In this document: positions 24,400 to 34,803 of the stretch, piece after piece | Layout: the number at the start of each line of letters is the position of its first letter | Position numbering within the stretch: the stretch's first letter is position 1 | Source of the DNA: RPQJ01 sp963754125 | GTDB lineage: Bacteria > Pseudomonadota > Gammaproteobacteria > Steroidobacterales > Steroidobacteraceae | Direction: 5' to 3' | NCBI GenBank assembly: GCA_963754125.1 | Contig: CAVWEX010000003.1 | Span: 1 to 64,000 of the forward strand | Length of the DNA: 64,000 nucleotides | Notes under the pieces: generated by a model | Seen by the model: only the letters and a program-made list of their open reading frames with translations | Database searches by the model: none | What the model was told of the DNA's origin: nothing | Position numbers and translations under genes: made by a program

Positions 24400-25307
24400 C
24401 GACGGTCAGCGCCCGCGGTCGAAGGCTGAACTCCGCCGGCGTCGCTCCGAGCACCTGCCCGTCGGCCTGCACGGTGACCGGCGGGTCGGTCTCGATGCGC
24501 ACCACGGCCGACCGGAAGTGGCGCACCGCCGGGTCGCCGAGGATGCGTCCGCCGATAGAGTTTCGCGAGCTTCGGCAGCACCTGAAGCAGCGACAGCTCG
24601 TGCACGGCCAGCAGGTCGAACAGGCCGTCGTCCATCCGCGCGGTGGGCGCGACGTTCATGCGGTTGCCGCAGTAACGGCCGTTGGCGACGAAGGCGAGCA
24701 GCAGCCGTCCCTCGATCTGCTCACCGTCGGCAGTGATGCGGAACAGCGGCGAGCGGTAGCGCACCAGGCCCGCGAGCGCGATGCGCAGGTAGGTGAACGC
24801 CGACGGCACGGGTCGCGGCACGCGCTCCGTCACCCACGCGTCGTAGCCCGCGCCCGCGACGTTGATGAACCAGCGCCGCGGCGCGCCGCTCGCGGGAAAG
24901 TCGACGGCGCCGACGTCGTGCAGCAGGGTTCGACCGGCGGCGACCGCGCGGGCGATTTCGCGCGGGTCGCGACCGATGCCGAGCGAGCGGGCCCAGTCGT
25001 TGCCGGTGCCGGTGGGCGCGACCGCGAGCGTCACCTCGCGCGTGTCGGCGAGGCCCGCGGTCATCACGCCTTGGACGACTTCGTTCACGGAGCCGTCGCC
25101 GCCGACGGCGAGGAGGTGCCTGCGCCCGGCCTGCATTGCCTGCCGGGCGAGCGTCTCGCCGTGCCCCGGGTGCTGTGTATGGACGGCATCGAATGACAGG
25201 CCGGCCTCGTGCAGGGCACGCTCGATCCCGCGCCAGCCTGCGCCGCCGTCAGGGCGCCCGGACGCCGGGTTGACGATCACCAGCCAGCGGATTGAATCGG
25301 ACGGCAA
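24329..25307 (-). CDS. Diacylglycerol/lipid kinase family protein, frame-broken
   Basis: YegS/DagK-type kinase of about 300-325 residues. Motifs: IVNPASGRPDGGAGW near the N-terminus, the nucleotide loop VGGDGSVNEVVQG, and PTGTGNDWARSLGI. The C-terminal beta domain continues in another frame from about 24545 (YGGRILGDPAVRHF), consistent with one inserted base. No ATG fits; the TTG at 25307 (LPSDSIRW) is the most likely start and lies 47 nt after the DUF4124 stop. The last about 25 codons to 24329 lack codon bias and overlap the small cysteine-rich frame, so the true stop may be near 24400. Confidence 0.8.
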
Positions 25308-25353
25308 GCGCGCAACCCACTCGTCGCGGTGCCGACCGCCTGTCGGCTCGCTG

Positions 25354-25992
25354 TCAGCGTACCGGGGGCGTGCAGTTCCCGTCCACGAACGCCTGCTGCC
25401 GGCGCAGCTGCTCGCGCGGCGTGCCCGAGTCCGGCTCGAGCATGGTCCACAGACGGTCGCGCGCCTCGTCGCAGGCGGGGCTGTTGGCCATGCGAAGTTG
25501 CATGGCCATCTCCTCCTGGTGGCGGCGCCTGGCGGGATCGTCGCTGCAGTTGAGGTCGGCGGTCTGCTTGAGGCGCTTGATCTCGGCGACGCTGGTGGCA
25601 TCGGCGCCGGCAGTCTTGCGCTCGAGCGCCTCGAGGGCGATCACGCATTCGCGGGTGCGCAGGCGGCCGAGCAGGTCCTCGCGCTCGGCGACCCGGGCAG
25701 GCGCGGCGGCCGGCGCTGGCGCCGGGCCGGAGCCGGTCGCGGCGGTCCTCGCCACGGTGGTGCTGGAACGTCGCGACGAGCCCGGGATGTCGAGGCGCTC
25801 GGCCTTCACGCCGCGGGGCGGCTTCTCGCTCGAGAGGTGCGTGACGCCCTCGTCGTCCACCCAGCGGTAGACCTGAGCCTCGACGCTGGCGGTGGCTGCC
25901 AGCGCGAGCAGCAGTACGGGCGCAGCGATGCGCAGCAGCGGCGAGGCTGCGCGCAGGCGCGCGCCTTCAAGCGAGCGGGGCTTCATCGACAT
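25354..25992 (-). CDS. DUF4124 domain-containing exported protein
   Basis: A 212-residue protein with signal peptide (LRIAAPVLLLALAATASVEA) followed immediately by the DUF4124 segment QVYRWVDDEGVTHLSSEKPP, typical of periplasmic proteobacterial proteins. An Ala/Pro linker follows, then a helical C-terminal part with cysteines (RTRECVIALEALER, LNCSDDPARRR, GNCTPPVR). Starts at 25992 and 25986 are equivalent. Same strand as the lipid kinase. Function unknown. Confidence 0.85.
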   Translation of the reverse strand: MSMKPRSLEGARLRAASPLLRIAAPVLLLALAATASVEAQVYRWVDDEGVTHLSSEKPPRGVKAERLDIPGSSRRSSTTVARTAATGSGPAPAPAAAPARVAEREDLLGRLRTRECVIALEALERKTAGADATSVAEIKRLKQTADLNCSDDPARRRHQEEMAMQLRMANSPACDEARDRLWTMLEPDSGTPREQLRRQQAFVDGNCTPPVR

Positions 25993-26079
25993 GGGCGGCA
26001 TTGTACGTTCGGCGGCTACCGACCGATCGCGACGCGGGTCATAGTCCTCCGTCATCGACCGGCCCGAAGCGAGAAGTGG

Positions 26080-27135
26080 TCAGGCGTAGCGCTTGAGGAT
26101 CTTCGCCAGCCCCTCGGAGCCCGGGTGCAGCTTCTCGTACGGCACCTGGTTCAGCGGCACGTCGGTCGTGCCCGCCATGTCGTGCATGTCGGGGCCACTG
26201 GAGGACACGAAGATCAGGCCCGTGACGTGCTCGCCCTCGCGCAGCTTGGTGCGCAGGTACTCGAACGCCTTGCCGCGGTGCGTGGGGTCGTAGTCCTTGT
26301 CGAGCTTGCGCAGCATGATCTGGCTGCCGTCGTGCATCTGCACGGGCAGCACCTCGCCCTCGCCGTAGGAGACGCTGATCTCGCGTTGCGGCGGGATGTA
26401 GTCGGCGTGCACGGCCTCGTGGTAGTGCTCGCGCGTGAACGCATAGCTCTTGGTCGAGCCGACGTGGTCGTTGAAGGTCACGCAGGGCGAGATGATGTCG
26501 ATCATCGCGAAGCCCTTGTGCATCAGTCCCGCCTGGATCAGCGGCACCAGCTGCTCGCGGTCGCCTGAGAAGCTGCGCGCGATGAAGGTGCCGCCGAGCG
26601 ACAGCGCCGCGAGGCACGGGTCCACCGGCGCCTGCTGGTTCTCCTCGCCCTTCTTCGACTTCGTGCCGATGTCCGCCGAGGCCGAGAACTGCCCCTTGGT
26701 GAGGCCGTAGACGCCGTTGTTCTCGCACAGATAGAGCATGTTCACGTTGCGCCGGATCGCGTGCGCGAACTGCCCGAAGCCGATCGACAGCGAGTCGCCG
26801 TCGCCCGAGACGCCGATGTAGTACAGGCCCTTGTTCGCCGCATTGGCGCCGGTGGCGACCGACGGCATGCGGCCGTGCACGCCGTTGAAGCCGTGCGAGC
26901 CGCTTGCGAAATAGGCCGTCGTCTTGGATGAGCAGCCGATCCCGGAGAGCTTCACGAGCTGCTCGGGCCGCAGGCTCAGTCCCCACAGCGCCTCGATGAT
27001 CGAGGCGGTGATCGAGTCGTGGCCGCAGCCGGCGCACAGCGTGGACATCGCGCCCTCGTAGTCGCGGCGCGTGAGGCCGAGCTCGTTCGTCGGCAGGTCG
27101 GGATGGCGGACCTTGGGCTTGTTGATGAACGACAT
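26080..27135 (-). CDS. korB: 2-oxoacid:ferredoxin oxidoreductase beta subunit
   Basis: The thiamine-diphosphate subunit, 351 residues. CAGCGHDSITASI near residue 35 and the ThDP motif SGDGDSLSIGFGQFAHAIRR with downstream ENNGVYGLTKGQ are diagnostic; cysteines near the N-terminus (STLCAGCGH, GIGCSS) fit the iron-sulfur ligands of this subunit. Its ribosome site (taagga) overlaps the korA stop, and the ATG is 7 nt later, so it is coupled to korA. It works with KorA to convert 2-oxoglutarate (or a related 2-oxoacid) and CoA to acyl-CoA and CO2, reducing ferredoxin or the KorC flavoprotein. Confidence 0.93.
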   Translation of the reverse strand: MSFINKPKVRHPDLPTNELGLTRRDYEGAMSTLCAGCGHDSITASIIEALWGLSLRPEQLVKLSGIGCSSKTTAYFASGSHGFNGVHGRMPSVATGANAANKGLYYIGVSGDGDSLSIGFGQFAHAIRRNVNMLYLCENNGVYGLTKGQFSASADIGTKSKKGEENQQAPVDPCLAALSLGGTFIARSFSGDREQLVPLIQAGLMHKGFAMIDIISPCVTFNDHVGSTKSYAFTREHYHEAVHADYIPPQREISVSYGEGEVLPVQMHDGSQIMLRKLDKDYDPTHRGKAFEYLRTKLREGEHVTGLIFVSSSGPDMHDMAGTTDVPLNQVPYEKLHPGSEGLAKILKRYA

Positions 27136-27145
27136 GTCTGGATCC

Positions 27146-28983
27146 TTACGCCGACACGGCGGCGCGGCGGGCATCGCCGAGCTCGGCGAGCACGGCTTCG
27201 ACGATTTCCCTGGAAGTCATCGGCAGGCCGCTGTAGTGCAGGATGGAGTGAAGCTTGTGCTTCTCCACCGGCGTCTCCAGCGTGAGCAGGGACTTCAGCT
27301 GCGCGTCGCGGTTCTGCTCGATGACGAAGATCTTCTCGTGGGAGGCGAGGAAGGCGTCGACTTCCCGGGTGAACGGGAACGAGCGGATCCGCATGTAGTC
27401 CACCGTGATGCCGCGCTTCGCGAGGATGTCCATGGCCTCGCGCGTCGCGCCGTGGCTGCTTCCGACTGCAACCAGCCCGACGTCGCGATCGCCCGGGCCT
27501 TCGATCACCGGCCGGCGGCACCAGCGTCCGGGCGCGATGGAACTTGCGCACCAGCCGGTCGAGCACCACCTGGTAGTCCGCGGAGTCCTCGGTGTAGCCG
27601 CCGTACTGGTTGTGGCCGGACCCGCGCGTGAAGTACGCGCCCTTGGCCGAGACGCCCGGCAGCGTGCGGTAGGTGATGCCGTCGTCGTCGATGTCGAGAT
27701 AGCGGTGGAACTTCGGCAGCGCCTCGATCTGCTCCTTGGTCAGCACCTTGCCGCGATCGGGACGATAGTTGTCGTCCCACTTGAGCTCCGGGCACATCCA
27801 GTCGTTCATGCCGATGTCGAGGTCCGACAGCACGAACACCGGTGTCTGCAGCCGCTCGGCGAGGTCGAAGGCCTGCACGGTCAGGTAGAAGCACTCCTCC
27901 GGATCCGAGGGGAAGATGCAGCACGTGCTTGGTGTCGCCGTGCGAGGCGTAGGCGCAGAACAGGATGTCGCACTGCTGCGTGCGCGTCGGCATGCCGGTC
28001 GAGGGGCCGACGCGCTGCACGTCGAAGATCACGGCCGGGACCTCGGCGTAGTAGGCGAGCCCGATGAACTCGTTCATCAGCGAGATGCCCGGGCCGCTGG
28101 TGGCGGTGAACGCGCGCGCGCCGTTCCAGGAGGCGCCGAGCACCATGCCGATCGCCGAGAGCTCGTCCTCGGCCTGGATCACGGCGTAGTTGTTCCTGCC
28201 CGTCTCGGGGTCGACGCGCAGCTTCGCGCAGAAGCTCTTGAACGCGTCCATCAGCGAGGTGGACGGCGTGATCGGATACCACGGGCCCACGGTCGCACCG
28301 GCGTACACGGCGCCGAGGCCCGCCGCCGTGTTGCCGTCGATCATGATGTGGCCGGCCGTCTTGTCCATGCGCTCGAGGCGCAGCGGCAGCGGGCAGGGCA
28401 GGTGCGCCTTCGCGTGGTCGTAGCCGAGCTGCACGGCCTTCATGTTGGCGTCCACCAGCGCCTGCTTCTTGCCGAAGCTCTCGGTGAGCAGCTGCCGGAA
28501 CACGTCGAGGTCGATCTCGAGCAGCGCGGCGAGCACGCCCGCGTACATGATGTTCTTCATCAGGATGCGGTTGCGCACCCCGACGAAGTTCTCGTTGCAG
28601 ATCTTCGCGAGCGGCACGCCGAGGATCGTGATGTCCTCGCGCTTGAGCACCGTCGAGCGCGGCCAGGTCGAGTCGTAGATGAGGTAGCCGCCCGCCGACA
28701 CCTCGCGCACGTCCTTCGCGTAGGTCTCGGCGTTCATCGCGACCATGAGGTCGACGCGGCCCGAGCGGGCGACGTAGCCGTCCCGGGTGACGCGGATCTC
28801 GTACCAGGTGGGCAGGCCCTGGATGTTGGAGGGGAAGTAGTTCTTCCCCATCACCGGGATGCCCATCCGGAAGATGGACTTCATCAGCAGCGTGTTGGCA
28901 CTGGCGGAGCCGGTGCCGTTCACGTTGGCGAGCTTGATGACGAAGTCGTTTACGCGCTCTTGCGCTTTTGCGGGCTGGGCCAT
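27146..28983 (-). CDS. korA: 2-oxoacid:ferredoxin oxidoreductase gamma-alpha fusion, two frame breaks
   Basis: Repaired length about 611 residues. Residues 1 to about 195 are the gamma domain (KLANVNGTGSASANTLLMKS, GKNYFPSNIQGLPTWYEIRV). From about residue 220 it is the alpha domain (IDGNTAAGLGAVYAGATVG, YPITPSTSLMDAF, SGPGISLMNEFIGLAYYAE). The frame changes near 27916 (HVLHFPSDPEECFYLT once repaired) and near 27520 (PVIEGPGDRDVGL); the span is two bases over a whole number of codons. The fused gamma-alpha form with an adjacent flavoprotein matches KorABC of Azoarcus/Thauera. The start ATG overlaps the korC end by 34 nt. Confidence 0.9.
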
Positions 28984-30762
28984 GTGTGGTCGGTCGCGTG
29001 GGGCAGGTGGATCGTGGACTTCTGCATGTCCCAGGCCGCCGTCGGGCAGCGCTCGGCGCAGAGTCCGCAGTGCACGCAGAGGTCCTCGTCCTTCACCATG
29101 ACGCGGGCGGTCTGCTTGAGGGGCTCGGAGACGTACAGCGGCTGGTGCGGGCTGTTGCGCGGCGCCTTGAGGCGCGTCGAGAGCTCCGCTTCCTCGCCGT
29201 TGCGCGTGATGGTGAGGCAGTCGGTCGGGCAGATGTCGATGCAGGCGTCGCACTCGATGCAGAGCTTCGCGTCGAACACCGTCTGGATGTCGCAGTTGAG
29301 GCAGCGCTGCACCTCGGCCGCGGTCTGCTCGGGGTCGAAGCCGAGCTCGACCTCGATGCTGATCTGCTTGAAGCGTTCCTTGAGGCCCACGTGCGGCACG
29401 AGGCGGCGCTCGACCGGGTTGTAGTCGTTCTTGTACGACCACTCGTGCAGGCCCATCTTGCGGCTCGCGAGGTTCAGCGTGGGCGGCAGGCGGTCCGTCA
29501 CCGGCTGGTCCATGCAGAAATTGTGGATCGAGATCGCGGCCTGGTGGCCGTGCTCGACGGCCCAGATGATGTTCTTCGGCCCGAACGCCGCGTCGCCGCC
29601 GAAGAACACGTCGGGACGGGTGGACTGGTGGGTGGTCTGCGTCGACGACGGGCACGTGCCACTTGTCGAACTGGAGCCCCAGGTCGTCCTCGATCCAGGG
29701 GAAGGCGTTCTCCTGGCCGATGGCGAGGATCACGTCGTCCGCCGGGAAGAACGCCTCGCCCACGATGCGCTCGGCGACGATGCGGCCGCGCGCGTCGAGC
29801 TCGTACTGCATCTCGTCGAACAGCATGCCCTTGAGCCGGCCGTCCTCGACGACGAACGCCTTGGGCGCGTGGTTGACCACGATCTCGACGTTCTCCGCCT
29901 CGGCGTCCTCGAGCTCCCACTCGGAGGCCTTGAAGAACTGGCGCGGCTTGCGCGCCATGACCTTCACCTGCTTCGCGCCGAGGCGCAGCGAGGAGCGGCA
30001 GCAGTCCATGGCCGTGTTGCCGACGCCGATGATCAGCACGCGCTCGCCGATGCGGTCGAGGTGCTTGAACGCCACCGACTCCAGCCACTGGATGCCGATG
30101 TGGATGTTCGCATCGCCTTCCTTGCGGCCGGGCAGCTCGAGTTCCTTGCCCTTGGGCGCGCCCGAGCCCACGAACACCGCGTCGAAGCCGCCCGTTCCGA
30201 GCAGCTTCTTCAGGCTGTCGACGCGCGAGTTGTAGCGGATCTCGGCGCCCATGCCGGTGATGTAGCCGATCTCCTCCGCGATCACGGTCTCGGGCAGCCG
30301 GAACGCAGGGATGTTGGTGCGCATCAGCCCGCCGGGCATGTCCCACTGCTCGAAGATCACGACCTCGTAGCCGAGCGGCAGCAGGTCGTTTGCGACCGTG
30401 AGCGAGGCCGGGCCCGCGCCGATGCAGGCCACGCGCTTGCCGTTCTTCTTCGACGGGACGACCGGCAGCCGGTCGGTGATCGAGTCCTTGTGGTCGGCGG
30501 CGACGCGCTTCAGGCGGCAGATGGCCACCGGCTTTTCCTCGACGCGGCCACGCCGGCAGGCGGGCTCGCAGGGCCGGTCGCAGACGCGACCGAGGATCCC
30601 CGGGAACACGTTCGATTCGCGGTTGACCATGTAGGCGTCGGAGAAGCGCCCGAGCGCGATCAGGCGGATGTACTCCGGCACGTCGGTGTGCGCCGGGCAG
30701 GCCCACTGGCAGTCCACGACTCGGTGGAAGTAGTCCGGGTTCGACGTGTCGGTGGGTTGCAT
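28950..30762 (-). CDS. korC: NAD(P)-linked FAD/iron-sulfur subunit of the 2-oxoacid oxidoreductase (GltD-like), one frame break
   Basis: Repaired length about 603 residues. N-terminal Fer4_20 cysteines (CQWACPAHTDVPEY, RVCDRPCEPACRRG) resemble the GltD family. The FAD site is CIGAGPASLTVANDL and the NAD(P) site IIGVGNTAMDCCR. The C-terminus holds two ferredoxin clusters (CIECDACIDICPTDC and CVHCGLCAERCP). The frame changes near 29642 between PVVD and QTTHQSTRPDVFFGG; the span is one base too long. First gene of korCAB. It probably passes electrons between the oxidoreductase clusters and NADP(H), as in the 2-oxoglutarate:NADP+ oxidoreductase of Azoarcus evansii. Confidence 0.88.
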
Positions 30763-30851
30763 CGCCTCGATCGTCCGATGGGCTGCGGCTCGCGGCACTT
30801 TAGCCATTCTGCCGCTGGGCGCAACCGCAGGTAGGTTGCGGCGGGCGGCGT

Positions 30852-32849
30852 CTAGCGCTGGCGGCGTGCCGGCAGCTCGATCTGCGACTGCCCGCGAACC
30901 CCGACGCGGACGTCGAATCTCGCCTCGGCGGGTACGTTCCAGGCGAGCGGCAGGTTGTCCGACACCACGCTGAGCGAGTGATTGCCCGCGACGACGGTGG
31001 GGAACTCGAATCGGCCGCTTGCGTCCGTGCGTACGGCAAAGCGTCCGTTGAGCAGCACGACGACGTTCGCCGCGCCGCTTTCGCTGGCGTCGAAGCGGCC
31101 GTTGTCGTTCTCGTCGAGGAACAGCACGCCATTGATGCGTCCAGAGCCCATGCCGGGGCTGCCGCCGAGCGGCGCGGTCGGCAAGCCCGCCCGCCAGTCG
31201 TAGCGCACCCTCAGGTAGAGGCCGGAGTCGCTCCGATCCAGCCGCTCGTAGGTCGGATCGATACCGATCGGCGACTCGACGGTGAGCGGAAAGCGCCCGT
31301 CGCTGCGGTTCTGGTAGTAGCTGGCGCTTGCGGTCCAGCCGCGCGCGAACCCCCAGTTGAGCGCGAGATTCGCGAACAGGTCGTCCGAGTCGGCGTCGCC
31401 AAAGGCCTTGTTCCAACGCGCATTGGCATCGATCGAGAAATTCCGGCCGAAGTTGCCGCCCCCGAAGACGGCGAGGCCCGCCGAGTTCTCCGTGCGTGAC
31501 CCGAGGTCCACGCGGCCGAACAGGATGGACGTGCTCAGTCGCTGGCCGACGTGGGTGTTCCAGGTCTGGTCGAGGGAGAGCTGGGTGCTGTCTTGATCGG
31601 AGTCCTGCGCGTAGCTCAGTTGGCCGCGGCCGATGCCCCAGGCATTGCCCGCGTCGACGAAGCCGAACGCGGACCACGCGGTCGACCGCAAGTCGTCGAC
31701 GCCGCTGGACGTGGTTGCCAGCCTCGAATCCGACAGGTTCCGGCGAGCGCTCGTGCCGCCGCCGTAGCCCAGTCTCGACGAATACTGGTAGCGGGCATAA
31801 CCGGTGCCGTAGAGCACGTCGCCGGAGTCGCCGGACACGGACGACACGTAGTCCATGCCACCGTCCAGCGTCCACCGTCGGCTCCGGTAGGCGGCGCGGT
31901 AGTAGCCGCCGGTGGCGTCGCTCGCGAGCTGCTGGTTACCCCAGACGAGCTCCGGCTCGAGATAGAAGCCACCGAACGAGTGCGAGATGCGGCCGTTCTG
32001 GACCATGGCGTCCAGCCACGCGCCGGCGGCCGCGTCACCGTCCTCGAGGCTGCTCCCGGCGACGTTGAGCTGCGTCCGTACGCCGCCCTCCTCGGAAGCC
32101 ACGGCTCCGAACCATGAACGGGACGAGATCCGGGGCGAGGATTTGTCGAGACCGGTGGGGACGCTGCTCACGTCCACCGCCTGCGCCGCGACCGACCAGC
32201 GCTCATCGAGATTCAGCTGGAGCCCGGCGCCCGCCTGACGGCCGCCCAGGTTCTCGACCGTAGGAATGAAGACGCCCGAGAAGACCGAGGGCTCGCCGTA
32301 CGAGGCAAACGCCTGCACCTGACTCGTCCTCCGCCATTCGACGGAGGTGCCGCTCATCTGGATGGCCGGTACGAAGAATCGCGCCTGGCGTCGCGCGAGG
32401 TCGCCCATGGGCGAGAAGGCCATGCCGACCGTGCTGTTCATGGACCACTCGGAGCTGACCGGCATGCCGCGCTGCATCAGCGTGATCATGTTGCCGGACT
32501 CCTGGCCCTCGCTGCCGGCAACCCTGACCGTGGCGTCGACCGTGAACGCGCCGAAGCCCGGCGTATCCAGCATGCCCCCGAACCGGATGCCGGCTTCGTT
32601 CGTGCTGGCGTCGTCGCGGCTGATCCGGCTCGCCACGGCCTCGGCGTACAGCGCGCGGGGCCAGCCGGCCGTGCTGTGACCGGCCGTGTCGCCTACATCG
32701 AGCTCGACCGGCAGGTTGCCTCCATCAATGAGCCGGTCCTCGTAGGCGGCCGCCGCCGGCGCCACGGCGGGCGCAGGCTCGGTCGCGCCCGCTGCTGCGC
32801 AAGCGCCGAGCAGCTGGAGGCACAGGACTCTTGATGGAGTGGCATTCAC
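30852..32849 (-). CDS. Usher-like outer-membrane beta-barrel with C-terminal SdrD/Cna-B-like domain
   Basis: A 665-residue exported protein. A signal peptide is followed by a long series of alternating, aromatic-rich strands typical of a barrel (RWSVAAQAVDVSS, SRSWFGAVASEEGG, YYRAAYRSRRWTLDGGMDYV). The last about 110 residues hold a surface-protein-like domain (INGVLFLDENDNGRFDASES, then FAVRTDASGRFEFPTVVAG). It is shorter than classical ushers (about 800 residues) and I cannot place it in a named usher family; the role is inferred from position. It is the last gene of the fibre operon, with a 4-nt overlap with the chaperone-like gene. Confidence 0.75.
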   Translation of the reverse strand: MNATPSRVLCLQLLGACAAAGATEPAPAVAPAAAAYEDRLIDGGNLPVELDVGDTAGHSTAGWPRALYAEAVASRISRDDASTNEAGIRFGGMLDTPGFGAFTVDATVRVAGSEGQESGNMITLMQRGMPVSSEWSMNSTVGMAFSPMGDLARRQARFFVPAIQMSGTSVEWRRTSQVQAFASYGEPSVFSGVFIPTVENLGGRQAGAGLQLNLDERWSVAAQAVDVSSVPTGLDKSSPRISSRSWFGAVASEEGGVRTQLNVAGSSLEDGDAAAGAWLDAMVQNGRISHSFGGFYLEPELVWGNQQLASDATGGYYRAAYRSRRWTLDGGMDYVSSVSGDSGDVLYGTGYARYQYSSRLGYGGGTSARRNLSDSRLATTSSGVDDLRSTAWSAFGFVDAGNAWGIGRGQLSYAQDSDQDSTQLSLDQTWNTHVGQRLSTSILFGRVDLGSRTENSAGLAVFGGGNFGRNFSIDANARWNKAFGDADSDDLFANLALNWGFARGWTASASYYQNRSDGRFPLTVESPIGIDPTYERLDRSDSGLYLRVRYDWRAGLPTAPLGGSPGMGSGRINGVLFLDENDNGRFDASESGAANVVVLLNGRFAVRTDASGRFEFPTVVAGNHSLSVVSDNLPLAWNVPAEARFDVRVGVRGQSQIELPARRQR

Positions 32850-33652
32850 CGCGTGAAGAGCTGGTCGATCTCGATGCGGCGACCGTCACCCCACTCGACG
32901 ATGCCCGCGACGCGCACCGGAAAGGCGAGGTCGGTGACGGCGTCCGGCCCGATCGAGGCCGTGAGCGGGATCAGGCGGGTCTCGCCGGGGAGGATCGGCA
33001 ACGTCGAAGGAAAGAACTCGAGCCGGCGGCCCCGGGCATCGGTACCCGACAGGAAGCCGTTGAGCCGTCCGTGCGCGTTGCCGGCGTTGTGCACCGACAG
33101 TGCAGGCACGGTCCCGCCGGTGGTATCCGCCACGCTCGTATCGGCGATCTGCAGGTCGGCGGCGGCCTCGCCCACGGTCACGTACACGATCACGCCGATG
33201 CGTCCGCTGACCGGCACCGGCAGGCCGTTCCCGGTCTGGACGGTCTGGGGATCGCCCTCGATCATCAGCGCGAACCGGCACTCGCCCCGCGTCGCGTCGG
33301 GTGGCGCCTGCACCTCGAATCGGTAGCGATATCGGCCCCCGCCGGGCACTTCGATCTCGCGGCGTTCGATGGCGACCCACGAGCGGCAGCTGTCCGGCGC
33401 GAGGTCCTCCGAGAACGTCACGCCGCCATCGGCGCCCAGGGTCCAGTCCGCGGTGCGCAGGTGATAGCGGGACGGGCGCGGTCCGGCGTTGGTGATCTCC
33501 ACGACCTGGCGGACTCGCTGGCCCGGCTCGGCGCGAATCTCGAATCGCGGCGGGGACACCACCGCAGCGAAGTCCTGGGCGCGTGGCGCGGAAACCGGAC
33601 CGAGGGTACCGAGCAGGGCGGCGGACGTCAGGATGAGGCGAAGCTTGTACAT
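32846..33652 (-). CDS. Periplasmic pilus-chaperone-like protein
   Basis: A 268-residue exported protein with signal peptide MYKLRLILTSAALLGTL. The mature part shows immunoglobulin-like strands: VVSPPRFEIRAEPGQRVRQVVEITNAG, typical of the first chaperone strand pair (read in two pieces, VVSPPRFEIRA and GQRVRQVVEITN), then VPVSGRIGVIVYVTVG and a second domain ending FPVRVAGIVEWGDGRR. It resembles fimbrial chaperones of the atypical (CS1/alternate or Csu-like) branches more than PapD. Between the minor subunit gene (5 nt upstream) and the usher-like gene. Confidence 0.75.
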   Translation of the reverse strand: MYKLRLILTSAALLGTLGPVSAPRAQDFAAVVSPPRFEIRAEPGQRVRQVVEITNAGPRPSRYHLRTADWTLGADGGVTFSEDLAPDSCRSWVAIERREIEVPGGGRYRYRFEVQAPPDATRGECRFALMIEGDPQTVQTGNGLPVPVSGRIGVIVYVTVGEAAADLQIADTSVADTTGGTVPALSVHNAGNAHGRLNGFLSGTDARGRRLEFFPSTLPILPGETRLIPLTASIGPDAVTDLAFPVRVAGIVEWGDGRRIEIDQLFTR

Positions 33653-33657
33653 GCGGG

Positions 33658-34129
33658 TCAGTCCGTATCGATCTCGAAGTGGAAGTTGAGGTGCTGCACG
33701 CGCGAGAGGCGGTTGCCGTCGGCCTCGATGCGCAGCGTCAGGGTCTCCTCGAGCACCGGGCTCGTGATCCGGCCGCGGTAGATCAGCACGCGATCGCCGG
33801 GCGAGATTTCGCCCGGCAGCAGGCGACCCTGGGTCGTCCAGCGCACCCGGGTCGCGGCACTGTCCTGCTGCGGGAAGACGAGGTACAGGCTCGCGTCCCG
33901 TTCGACCCAGGGCGCCAGATTCAGCCGGACGGCCACGGCGGTCACGCCCTCGAGCATGTCGTCCCGCGTCCGTGACGGCGCCGTCTGGCGCCAGCCGAGC
34001 AGGGCCGTGGATTCGTTCGGCAGCGTCCCGCTGTCGTCGACACGATAGGTCGCCGCCACGGCGGACGGTGACTGGGAGGAGCCCGGTCGCGGCCAGCACT
34101 ACGAGCGTGGCGGCTGCCAGGGATCTCAT
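33658..34129 (-). CDS. Exported minor fibre subunit-like protein, frame-broken
   Basis: Repaired length about 156 residues. The signal peptide MRSLAAATLVVLAATG is in one frame and the mature protein (ATYRVDDSGTLPNESTALL to LNFHFEIDTD) in the next. Removing one G from the GGG run near 34077 joins them through SSQSPSAVA, giving a clean signal-peptidase site (AVA before ATY). The mature part is beta-rich. The ATG overlaps the preceding subunit gene's stop (ATGA). Function is inferred from the operon: small subunit or adaptor. Confidence 0.7.
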
Positions 34130-34770
34130 GGCGTGCTCAGCGTGTAGACCACGCGCCCCGTGTAGGTGCCCGACGCGACGAAATTGCTGTTGGCGTAGCG
34201 GAACGTGTGGCAGCTCTCGGCCCACTGATTGCGGGCGATGGTGCCGATCGTCTGCGTTGCGCCGTTGAACGTTCCGGCGGGGAATGGCTGCGCGCCGCTG
34301 TCGCTGTTGCCGGAGCTCGTCCAGCTGATCTGGCTGAACGGGATGGAATCACCGTTGGCATTGACGAGGTTGGCAGGCGAGCTGGCGGTCAGCGTCGCAG
34401 CCCCGGTGTTCGCCGTGCTGCGGTAGAAGCCGCCGACGTACAACTGCGCTGGTGCGTTGCAGAAGGCGAAGTTGTCGTAGAAGCTCCGCGACGCGGTGCT
34501 GTTCGTGGTCATCGTCTGCACGGTGCCGTTGCCGACCTGTGCGGCGGGGACGGTCACCGAGACGACATTGACGGTGGCATTGTTGGCAGGCGTGCCGTTG
34601 CTGTTGTAGATGCCGTTGAACGAGCCGACGCCGACCTGCAGGTAGATCGTGCGCGGATTTCTCGCCGCAATGTTGACGGTAAAGGCGTCGGACGGTTCCG
34701 GGCGGATGGCCGCGATGACGGCGAGGGCCGCACCTGCAACGGCTCGTGACGTTATGTTGATTGCGCGCAT
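34126..34770 (-). CDS. Exported fibre subunit (pilin-like)
   Basis: A 214-residue protein with a signal peptide (MRAINITSRAVAGAALAVIA). The mature part is rich in Asn, Ser, Thr and Gly with short beta strands and two cysteines (AFCNAPAQ and ESCHTFRY), ending in SGTYTGRVVYTLSTP. That ending resembles spore-coat-U/Csu-type subunits and is also like the end of the upstream gene's product (NNGRVTYTASLP), so the two are paralogous subunits. A run of nine A lies directly before the ATG. Confidence 0.75.
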   Translation of the reverse strand: MRAINITSRAVAGAALAVIAAIRPEPSDAFTVNIAARNPRTIYLQVGVGSFNGIYNSNGTPANNATVNVVSVTVPAAQVGNGTVQTMTTNSTASRSFYDNFAFCNAPAQLYVGGFYRSTANTGAATLTASSPANLVNANGDSIPFSQISWTSSGNSDSGAQPFPAGTFNGATQTIGTIARNQWAESCHTFRYANSNFVASGTYTGRVVYTLSTP

Positions 34771-34803
34771 GTTTTTTTTTCTGCTTCTGCCCCTTCCCAG
34801 GCA

